NCBI GenBank assembly: GCA_964620915.1
Contig: CAZUKP010000152.1
Coordinates: 1 to 5,393 of the forward strand
Reading direction: 5' to 3'
DNA length: 5,393 nt
Origin: Hyphomicrobium_A sp964620915
GTDB taxonomy: Bacteria > Pseudomonadota > Alphaproteobacteria > Rhizobiales > Hyphomicrobiaceae
Shown here in pieces: positions 1 through 5,393 of the stretch (position 1 is its first letter; each line of letters starts with the position of its first letter). The notes below the pieces were generated by a model that saw only the letters and a program-made list of their open reading frames with translations, made no database searches and had not been told where the DNA came from. A program made the translations under genes and the position numbers.

Positions 1-511
1 CGAGAGCGAGGCTCCGCCGGAAGCGCATCAGGAACCCGGCCGCAGACTGGGCGCTCGGCCCGGTCACGCGCGGTGTTTCTGCTTCCAGGTCAAGCTTTGC
101 ATCATCCGTATGCTGCTCCGGCAAAAAGGACGGCCGCCTTAATTGCCTTCCTCCCTGCCTCATGCCAGCACGATGGACGCGCAAGGGCGAGACCTGCACG
201 GTCACGGCGCGCGTCGCCCGTATCGCATTCTCTCGTGCCCGGCTCCGAAAACGCCTGAGCCCGTAGAACATCAAACTGGCCGCGATGAGAATCAGCAGAC
301 CCGTCAGGCTGTATGACCCGGTGGCTTGAAGCGCGTTGGACATTTGAGATTGGGAAATCTGCTCCTCAAAGATGAGAAGCAGCCGCGCCGGCGGCAGAGC
401 GACAAAAATGACAAACGCCGCGCCGATCAAAAGGCCAGCGATCCCGGCCTTTGCGCGCCATTTCACACGATCTAGCTCCCGGGAATCGAAACATTCCGCG
501 ACCGAACGCAT
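1..511 (-). CDS. small two-helix membrane protein, partial (3' end beyond the window)
   Basis: The minus strand is open from an ATG at 511-509 to the left edge, giving 170 codons without a stop. I do not recognise the family. Two hydrophobic stretches are clear: residues about 22-48 (AGLLIGAAFVIFVAL core) and about 67-85 (YSLTGLLILIAASLMFYG). Basic clusters precede the first (RVKWRAK) and follow the second (RRFRSRAR), so the positive-inside rule predicts both termini in the cytoplasm with a short polar loop of about 20 residues outside. Residues after about 86 are Arg-rich and look disordered. The ATG is favoured by GGAGAAG nine bases upstream, although the frame stays open further upstream and a TTG six codons earlier is possible. 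The gene is divergent from the glycosyltransferase. Envelope placement is inferred from topology only, and the C-terminal extent is unknown. Confidence 0.6.
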   Translation of the reverse strand, partial: MRSVAECFDSRELDRVKWRAKAGIAGLLIGAAFVIFVALPPARLLLIFEEQISQSQMSNALQATGSYSLTGLLILIAASLMFYGLRRFRSRARENAIRATRAVTVQVSPLRVHRAGMRQGGRQLRRPSFLPEQHTDDAKLDLEAETPRVTGPSAQSAAGFLMRFRRSLAL

Positions 512-520
512 GGTGCCCAA

Positions 521-527
521 CTTCTCC
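521..527 (-). promoter_or_regulatory. ribosome binding site of the membrane protein gene
   Basis: GGAGAAG on the minus strand lies nine bases before the ATG at 511. It is the best Shine-Dalgarno match in this intergenic region, and it supports choosing that ATG over the in-frame TTG codons upstream. Confidence 0.45.
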
Positions 528-638
528 AATCGGCCTCGTTCCCGCCCATTAGAGCCGCAGGCGTGTAACCAAATGTTTAAGGCGCGGCCCGGTTCGAAAC
601 GGCTGGATAGCCTCCGTTAAGGATGGGGATCCGTTATC

Positions 639-658
639 GTGGGGCGCAACCGCCCCAC
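639..658. repeat. perfect 8-bp inverted repeat (hairpin or operator candidate)
   Basis: The arms GTGGGGCG (639-646) and CGCCCCAC (651-658) are exact reverse complements, separated by the four bases CAAC. No T-run follows on the plus strand, so it does not look like an intrinsic terminator in that direction. It lies about 130 bases before the preferred glycosyltransferase start, and it would bury a GTG start at 639. It could be a leader RNA stem or a protein binding site; its function is not established. Confidence 0.55.
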
Positions 659-791
659 TGCGACGCTCAGAAGGATGCGTTCCCGCGCCATTCGGTGGCG
701 TCCGAATAGGCAGCTCTCGCTATTTACCTTGGCGAACGCTTCTTCTAAAGCTCACTCTTGCCCCGTCTCAAGCGTTTCAACCCAGGGTCCA

Positions 792-1922
792 GTGAGTTCG
801 ACGCTTCGAATTCTGCATTGCCTGAGCACGCCCGCAGGGGGCCTCTTTCGGCATGTCCACGATTTGGCGCTCGGCCAAGTCCAGCTCGGCGCTGAAGTGG
901 GCATTGTCTGCGATTCCCTCAGCGACGGCGATCCGGTTGCACTCGGGCGCCTGAACGACAATAGCGTGCTCGGGCTGACCCGCATTCCCATGCCGCGCCG
1001 CTTGAGTTTGAGAGACTGGGATATCGTTCGCAGGATCGTGCGTCTTGGGGCCAAGTTCGGGGTCGACGTTGTGCACGGCCATGGCGTCAAGGGGGGAGCA
1101 TATGCGCGGCTTGCCGGGAGCAAGTTGAAGCGCAAGGACAAGAACGTGAAGACGGTCTATGCGCCCCATGGCGGCAATCAGCATTCGCCAACGCATCCGC
1201 TTGGCCGGCTTCATCTCATGGCCGAGCGCAAGATGCTGGCCAAAACTGACGGCTTGCTATTCGAGAGCCATTTTGCGGCGAGTCGCTATGTCGAGCTTGT
1301 GGGGCACCCCCTTTGCCCGACCCGGATCGTCGCCAGCGGGCTTCACCGCCACGAGTTCTACGAGCCGATGGTTGCCGACAACGCGGTCGACTTCGTTTTC
1401 ATTGGCGCGCTCAATCATCGGAAAGGCGTCGACATCCTCCTCGAAGCGCTGGCCGTTCATCAATCGGTATTTCCAGGCCGCGCGCTTATTGTGGGCAGCG
1501 GCCCGGACGAGATGCGCTTGAAGCGCCTTGCGCGCAAACTCGGCCTTCACAATAGAGTCTCCTTTACCGGTGCACAGTCCGCGCGCAGCGCCTTCGCCCG
1601 TGCCCGCTGCGTGGTCGTCCCGTCGCGCACCGATTCTTTTCCTTATATCGTGCTGGAGGCGGCTGCCGCGCAGATGCCGTTGATCGCGACCAGGGTCGGC
1701 GGCATCCCCGAAATTGTCGACGGCATCGATATGCCGCTGATCCCGCCGGACGACATTCCCGCGCTGGCCGGCCAGCTCCGCGCCTTTCTGGTCGAGCCAC
1801 GGCCCTTCCTTGAGCGCGCCGAAGCGTTGCAGAAGATCGTCGCCGAGCGGTTCACGGTGGAAAACATGACGCACGAAATCGTTGATTTCTATATTTCGGA
1901 GGTTGGCGCCGGACTCTCGTAG
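792..1922 (+). CDS. GT4-family (GT-B fold) glycosyltransferase, likely polysaccharide assembly
   Basis: This enzyme probably transfers a sugar from a nucleotide-sugar donor to a growing lipid-linked or extracellular polysaccharide at the cytoplasmic face of the membrane; donor and acceptor are unknown. Numbered from the GTG at 792 it has 376 residues, a normal GT4 length. The N-terminal Rossmann domain opens with RILHCLSTPAGGLFRH, where GGLFRH (16-21) is the usual acceptor-side glycine loop, and it includes HGHG (95-98). The C-terminal donor domain shows NHRKGVD (Lys211 region), GSGP (235-238) and SFPYIVLEAAAA with VGGIPEI. The usual EX7E motif reads DX7E here (Asp281, Glu289). The GTG at 792 is chosen because it lies five codons before the fold begins, with AGGG four bases upstream. 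In-frame alternatives are GTG 639, ATG 675 and TTG 729. The gene is convergent with the downstream ligase-acyltransferase gene, leaving 25 bases between stop codons. Family assignment is firm; pathway is inferred. Confidence 0.9.
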   Translation: MSSTLRILHCLSTPAGGLFRHVHDLALGQVQLGAEVGIVCDSLSDGDPVALGRLNDNSVLGLTRIPMPRRLSLRDWDIVRRIVRLGAKFGVDVVHGHGVKGGAYARLAGSKLKRKDKNVKTVYAPHGGNQHSPTHPLGRLHLMAERKMLAKTDGLLFESHFAASRYVELVGHPLCPTRIVASGLHRHEFYEPMVADNAVDFVFIGALNHRKGVDILLEALAVHQSVFPGRALIVGSGPDEMRLKRLARKLGLHNRVSFTGAQSARSAFARARCVVVPSRTDSFPYIVLEAAAAQMPLIATRVGGIPEIVDGIDMPLIPPDDIPALAGQLRAFLVEPRPFLERAEALQKIVAERFTVENMTHEIVDFYISEVGAGLS

Positions 1923-1947
1923 TGGCGACCTGGAAACACGTCACCAA

Positions 1948-4056
1948 CTAGTCGTCACGCGGCGTCAGGCCGACACTGGTTTCAGCCCTCCAGCCTCGCC
2001 ATTGCGCGGGGTCGCGCCGGACATAAGGGGCCAACATGTCTGCATAGGTTCTGATAGCAGCCGGATAGTCCAGCTCCCCGTTTGCATCTTTCGGCACCAC
2101 GATTGGCGCGCCGATCGTAACCTCATAACGCTTGAGACCTGTGCGTAGCGTGAAAACGGGTAACAGCGTGGCCCCGGTCGATTGAGCCAGATGTAACGGG
2201 GCCGTCGCCAGCGTTATCTGTGTGCCAAGAAAGTCGGCCCGCGCGCGGCGCCGTCCCTGATGACCAACCTTAAAGGAGACGGCTTTGTTTTCTTGCAAAC
2301 ACTTGCGGATATAGTTCAAGGCACGACGCGTATGTCTCTCACGGACCATAATGCGCTCGCCGAGATAGCGGTCCTCAATGCCTCGTTTCACCGCGTTGAG
2401 ATATTTGATCCCGAACGGGGTTCCAGAAAAGCCATGAAGCGGCCGGCTGAAATGGCCGACCGGAACTCCGATTTGATGTAACGCCATCTTGGAGACGATG
2501 TCGTTGAAGCTGAAATTGCCGGTCCAGAAGATGATGCCGGTCCCTCTGGCCTGCGCGTTCGCAACATGCTGTTCGCCAAGCACATTGACGGCCGGCGACC
2601 AGCCGTCGAAACGCCAGGCTCGCAGCAACTGGAACCGTTCCAGGTAGCCGTTGACCCGGGTCTCTATAGCGATGCGGCGGGCCTCGTCTTTGGGTAAATG
2701 AAGGGCGGCGGCGATCCGCGCCGTATGCCGGCGCGTGCGTCCTGGTTTCATTGCCGCGTCGAGCCGTCCAAATAGCCGCGCCAAGGGCTGCCATGCCGCC
2801 TCGGGCAAGGTCCAGGCCAGCAAGCCCTGCCCGGACAACCGGAAAGCCTCATAGATGTCTTTGCTACGTATTGTTCGCCTCACCTGACCCAACACATCAG
2901 GGGTGCCTCTCGACCAGCTGCCCCAGAGAGCTTGCCTTATCCGCGCGCCGAGGCGTCGCGGCTTTGGGCGGGTGGGAGTGGAAGCGACGAGATAATCGAC
3001 TATGGCGCCGGCCACGTCGCGCGGCTGCCCACGCCAGGGGTAATGAGAGGTGGAAAATCCAGGACAACGATTCATCTCCAAAACATAATAGTTATCGCCG
3101 GTCGCCGGCTTGCTTGCGTCCTGAATAATAGTATCAACGCCACCCAGAACGAGTTGGGGCAGCTGTTTCAGTGCATGCTCGATCAATTCAGCATAGGACT
3201 TATGAACATCATCTGTGGCATCAGAGTGTTCGCCGCCCTGATGCAGGTTTGATAGAGGGCTGAGAAAGACACGTTCTCCAGTCTTGGGGATATCCTCAGG
3301 CCGAAAGCCGGCTTGCTCTAGAAATGCACGTTGCGATACGCCGAGCTGCAAGGGATTGCCATGCGTGGGATGGACCTGGCGTTCGGCGTTTTTCATATTG
3401 ACCAGCTCGGCGATGGTGTGGGTGCCGTCTCCTTCGACATTTGCTGGGCGCTGAAATTCGACCGCAACGACGCGGCCCGCGAGCACATTAAAGCGGTAGA
3501 CCGATCCTTGGATTGTTTCTTCGACAAGGACCCGAGGATAACGTTCACAGACCGCTGCAAAGGCATTTCGAAAAGAGTCGATGTCGCGAATCTCGAGATG
3601 TACCAGACTTCCCCATCCGCCATCGGCTGGCTTCACGCAGGCACCCTGCGTCAGCGTGGGCGCGAACGCCGTAAAGAACGACTCTGCTTCATGCTGGGCG
3701 TCGTGGCGGAACACGCTGCCGCGAGGAACGTTGAGGCCTTGCTTTTGCAGAAACGATTTGACCACGTCCTTCTTCTTGAGGAACCGCGTTTTCGGGCCGT
3801 CGATCACCGGCCCGGGAACCCAGATCCCGCGCGGATAGCAACCGCGCAAGGCTCCTCCACCGAAATAGTAAGTCTTACCGTTGATATGAAATTCGACGAT
3901 TATCCTATTCGCGACCTGGGGATTGGTGATCTGTTCCGGCCGCAAATACCGGTAGGGAATACCGCGTTCGGTTAACGCCTGGACGATGCAGTTGCCGCCG
4001 CTGCCCTTCGGGAAACGCCTTGGAGCATCATCAACGGTGCGGGGTCCATCGTTCAT
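1948..4056 (-). CDS. ATP-grasp ligase fused to LpxL-like acyltransferase
   Basis: This is a 702-residue two-domain protein. Residues about 15-358 form an ATP-grasp ligase of the cyanophycin synthetase/GshF/Ngg type. Visible signatures are KDVVKSFLQKQGLNVPRG (97 onward), the nucleotide-binding Lys in VKPADGGWGS (Lys142), LVEE (177-180), QRPANVEGDGTHTIAELV, the GGEHSDATDDVH loop (274-285), Asp308 in GVDTI, and metal ligands Glu327 and Asn329 in EMNRCPG. Such enzymes join a carboxylate to an amine through an acyl phosphate. The Mur-ligase half of true cyanophycin synthetase is absent. After a basic linker (359-394), residues 395-697 match the LpxL/HtrB acyltransferase family (TGNFSFND, ADFLG, LAxxTGATLLPVFTLRTG), but Asn514 replaces the catalytic His of HX4(D/E); Asp519 is kept. 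There is no obvious transmembrane helix, and residues 405-420 may form an interfacial one. The ATG start is constrained by an in-frame TAG three codons upstream, with AGG five bases before it. The gene lies 39 bases downstream of the paralogous acyltransferase gene. Substrate is unknown. Confidence 0.9.
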   Translation of the reverse strand: MNDGPRTVDDAPRRFPKGSGGNCIVQALTERGIPYRYLRPEQITNPQVANRIIVEFHINGKTYYFGGGALRGCYPRGIWVPGPVIDGPKTRFLKKKDVVKSFLQKQGLNVPRGSVFRHDAQHEAESFFTAFAPTLTQGACVKPADGGWGSLVHLEIRDIDSFRNAFAAVCERYPRVLVEETIQGSVYRFNVLAGRVVAVEFQRPANVEGDGTHTIAELVNMKNAERQVHPTHGNPLQLGVSQRAFLEQAGFRPEDIPKTGERVFLSPLSNLHQGGEHSDATDDVHKSYAELIEHALKQLPQLVLGGVDTIIQDASKPATGDNYYVLEMNRCPGFSTSHYPWRGQPRDVAGAIVDYLVASTPTRPKPRRLGARIRQALWGSWSRGTPDVLGQVRRTIRSKDIYEAFRLSGQGLLAWTLPEAAWQPLARLFGRLDAAMKPGRTRRHTARIAAALHLPKDEARRIAIETRVNGYLERFQLLRAWRFDGWSPAVNVLGEQHVANAQARGTGIIFWTGNFSFNDIVSKMALHQIGVPVGHFSRPLHGFSGTPFGIKYLNAVKRGIEDRYLGERIMVRERHTRRALNYIRKCLQENKAVSFKVGHQGRRRARADFLGTQITLATAPLHLAQSTGATLLPVFTLRTGLKRYEVTIGAPIVVPKDANGELDYPAAIRTYADMLAPYVRRDPAQWRGWRAETSVGLTPRDD
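1966..2874 (-). repeat. acyltransferase domain duplication, copy in the ATP-grasp fusion
   Basis: These 303 codons align along their whole length with the acyltransferase region of the neighbouring gene. The only gap is one extra residue in the other copy, just after DFLG. Protein identity counted by eye is about two-thirds, and stretches such as tgaaattgccgg are shared at the DNA level. This is a coding duplication of a domain, not a mobile repeat. Confidence 0.85.
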
Positions 4057-4095
4057 CGCCGCCTAACTCTTCCAATTCGTGTGTGCGCGATACTT

Positions 4096-5393
4096 CTAAC
4101 TTGAATCGACCTGGATTGTTTTCCGTCGCCAGAAGTCTTGTCTGTTACATTTAGCACGGCGCCTTTCTACGATCACCTCGGATATCTTCGCCCGTTCTGG
4201 GCCTCGCCTGACCTGCGCGATCATGGCCGCGACCGCGCGGCGATCGCCTTCGAAGACGGCCTCGACCAAACCATCGGATCGATTGCGAACCCAGCCGATA
4301 ATGCCCGCTCCTTTGGCGCGCCTTATCAGCCAGTCTTGCAGGCCGACATTCTTTACACCAGGCCGGATTAGCACCCGGACGTTCCGCCGGTTGATCCTTG
4401 TAACAAGCCGCGCGAACCACCCAAGGTTGGGACCGTTTAGCGCCAAGGCGGAATCAGGCGGGGCGACCGCTCCCCACCGGAGGCCTACCCGGACGTCACG
4501 CTTCCAACCGTCCCATTGGCCCGGGTTACGCCGGACGTAAGGGGCGACTCTGTCCGCATAGAGTCGGACCGCGCCAGAATAGTCCGGCTCGCCGTTTGCA
4601 TCTTTCGGCACCGCCAAGGGCGCGCCGATCGTAACCTCGAAACAATCGACGCCTGTGCGCTGGGTGAACACCGGCAAGACCGTGGCGCCAGTCGCTTCTG
4701 CCAAAAACAAGGGCCCGGTTGCCAGCCTGAGCCGGGCGCCGCCGAGGAAGTCTGATTCCGCAAAGTGCAGCCCCTTAGAACCGGCCCTCAGAGACACGGC
4801 TCCATTGTCCTTCAGACGTTTGCGGATCACGCTGAATGCATCACGTGTCTGATGCCGGTCGGCAACGAGGCGTTCGCGGAGATAACGGTTCTCGATGCCC
4901 CGCTTCACCACGTTGAGGTATTTGACTCCGAAGCGGGTTTGGGAGAAGCCGTGGGCGGACCGGCTGAAATGGCTGACCGCGAGGCCCATTCGATGCCAGG
5001 CCATCTTGACGACGATATCGTTGAAACTGAAATTGCCGGCCCAGAAGATTATGCCGGTACCTCTAGCCTGCGCCTCCGCCACATGCTGCTCGCCCAGAAT
5101 CTCGATGGTTGGCGACCAGCCGCCGAAACGCCAGGACCGCAAATATTGGAATCGTAACAAGTAAGTGTTGGCGCGGGTTTCGACGGCGATGCGGCGCGCT
5201 TCATCTTCCGGTAAATCCAGGGCGGCCATAATTCGAGCCGTGTGACGGCGCGTCCGTGCGGATTTCATTGCCGCATCGAACCGGCCGAACAGGCGCGCCA
5301 ATGGCTGCCAAGCTATTTGGGGCAGCGTCCAAGCCAGCACGCCTTGCACAGGCAGCCGCAAAACCTCGTAGAAGTCCCTAGGGCGTATGGTCC
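4096..5393 (-). CDS. LpxL-like acyltransferase fused to acylphosphatase-like domain, partial (5' end beyond the window)
   Basis: The frame is open to the right edge, giving 431 visible codons plus a TAG stop. The start lies outside the window, because similarity to the downstream paralogue continues to the last visible codons (TIRPRDFYEVLRL against TIRSKDIYEAFRL). A TTG at 5361 is therefore not a credible start. Bases 5391-4480 encode an LpxL/HtrB-like acyltransferase with GNFSFND: Asn at 5034-5032 replaces the family His, Asp is at 5019-5017. About 30 linker residues follow, then an acylphosphatase-like domain (about 4392-4162) with VRVLIRPGVKNVGLQDW, GWVRNRSDGLVEAVFEG and a closing ISEVIVER strand. 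In this small fold the phosphate loop normally reads GxVQGVGFR; the catalytic Arg is Gln here (4338-4336), while the catalytic Asn is kept (4284-4282). A basic 20-residue tail ends the protein. It is the upstream member of a probable two-gene operon. What lies N-terminal to the acyltransferase is unknown. Confidence 0.85.
   Translation of the reverse strand, partial: TIRPRDFYEVLRLPVQGVLAWTLPQIAWQPLARLFGRFDAAMKSARTRRHTARIMAALDLPEDEARRIAVETRANTYLLRFQYLRSWRFGGWSPTIEILGEQHVAEAQARGTGIIFWAGNFSFNDIVVKMAWHRMGLAVSHFSRSAHGFSQTRFGVKYLNVVKRGIENRYLRERLVADRHQTRDAFSVIRKRLKDNGAVSLRAGSKGLHFAESDFLGGARLRLATGPLFLAEATGATVLPVFTQRTGVDCFEVTIGAPLAVPKDANGEPDYSGAVRLYADRVAPYVRRNPGQWDGWKRDVRVGLRWGAVAPPDSALALNGPNLGWFARLVTRINRRNVRVLIRPGVKNVGLQDWLIRRAKGAGIIGWVRNRSDGLVEAVFEGDRRAVAAMIAQVRRGPERAKISEVIVERRRAKCNRQDFWRRKTIQVDSS
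4480..5391 (-). repeat. acyltransferase domain duplication, copy in the acylphosphatase fusion
   Basis: These 304 codons are the partner copy of the domain at 1966-2874, in the same orientation. Similarity stops sharply at VGL (near 4480), where this gene continues into its acylphosphatase-like extension and the other stops after five more residues. At the other end similarity runs to the window edge, so the true left boundary of the duplication cannot be seen. Confidence 0.85.

Larger units (their letters stand above)
512..791. other. divergent intergenic region and untranslated leader
   Basis: This is the space between the divergently transcribed membrane protein and the glycosyltransferase. 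It must hold promoters for both, but I found no convincing -35/-10 pair on either strand. A plus-strand frame from 639 into the glycosyltransferase stays open. However, its encoded residues are low in complexity (Ser, Arg, Ala), its later codons often end in A or T (TCT TCT AAA GCT), and nothing in it resembles a glycosyltransferase fold. I therefore read it as leader. The one clear structure is the hairpin at 639-658. Confidence 0.4.

Noticed and set aside
519..542. EcfG-type general stress promoter for the membrane protein (GGAAC followed 16 bases later by GTT, minus strand)
   Set aside because: The spacing and -10 element are off consensus, and the start of transcription would fall almost on the ATG and bypass the ribosome site.
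639..791. Glycosyltransferase start at GTG 639 or ATG 675
   Set aside because: Both are in frame, but the 51 added residues show no family similarity and have weak codon bias. GTG 639 sits inside a hairpin, and the ATG 675 Shine-Dalgarno-like AGAAGG abuts the start with no spacing. They cannot be fully excluded.
1257..1874. Long antisense frame of 205 codons opposite the glycosyltransferase
   Set aside because: Its translation is low-complexity, rich in Arg, Asp and Gly, and it lies wholly over a gene with clear family motifs; typical shadow frame in GC-rich DNA.
1923..1950. Terminator between the convergent genes
   Set aside because: The sequence around GTGGCGAC and GTCACCAAC pairs only imperfectly, with mismatches and no T-run on either strand.
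3040..3340. GC dip as a sign that the ATP-grasp domain was acquired separately
   Set aside because: This stretch is near 50 % GC, but other parts of the same domain reach about 65 %, and parts of the acyltransferase also fall to 48 %, so there is no clean shift at the domain boundary.
3331..3975. Plus-strand frame of 214 codons opposite the ATP-grasp domain
   Set aside because: It has no recognisable domain and no good ribosome site, and the opposite strand carries conserved ATP-grasp motifs throughout.
1948..4056. Calling the fusion a cyanophycin synthetase (cphA)
   Set aside because: Only the ATP-grasp half matches; the Mur-ligase half needed for cyanophycin synthesis is missing and replaced by an acyltransferase.
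4096..5393. Calling either acyltransferase lpxL or htrB (lipid A secondary acylation)
   Set aside because: Similarity is at family level only; the catalytic His is absent and the domain fusions and gene context differ from lipid A genes.

Overview
The window looks like a polysaccharide- or lipid-related accessory locus from a GC-rich alphaproteobacterium, possibly Hyphomicrobiales. This placement rests on GC content (roughly 50-70 % by stretch) and on a GT4 glycosyltransferase of a type I associate with rhizobial and methylotroph exopolysaccharide clusters. It is recall, not a database search.

Layout. The left edge (1-511, minus strand) holds the 5' part of a small two-helix membrane protein that runs off the window. 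A 280-base divergent region follows, carrying a perfect 8-bp hairpin at 639-658. A complete plus-strand GT4 glycosyltransferase ends at 1922. After a 25-base convergent gap come two minus-strand genes with 39 bases between them, probably one operon transcribed from right to left. The upstream gene (4096 to beyond 5393) is an LpxL/HtrB-like acyltransferase fused at its C-terminus to an acylphosphatase-like domain. The downstream gene (1948-4056) is a 702-residue fusion of a cyanophycin-synthetase-type ATP-grasp ligase with a second copy of the same acyltransferase.

The candidate undescribed system is this minus-strand pair. It combines an ATP-grasp ligase, which activates a carboxylate as an acyl phosphate, with two paralogous LpxL-like domains about two-thirds identical, and an acylphosphatase-like domain. 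Both acyltransferase copies have Asn where the family's HX4(D/E) catalytic His is expected. The acylphosphatase-like domain has lost its catalytic Arg but keeps the partner Asn. A reasonable inference is a pathway that makes or transfers an acylated amino-acid or peptide group, perhaps onto the glycan or glycolipid that the neighbouring glycosyltransferase helps build. The substrate cannot be read from the sequence.
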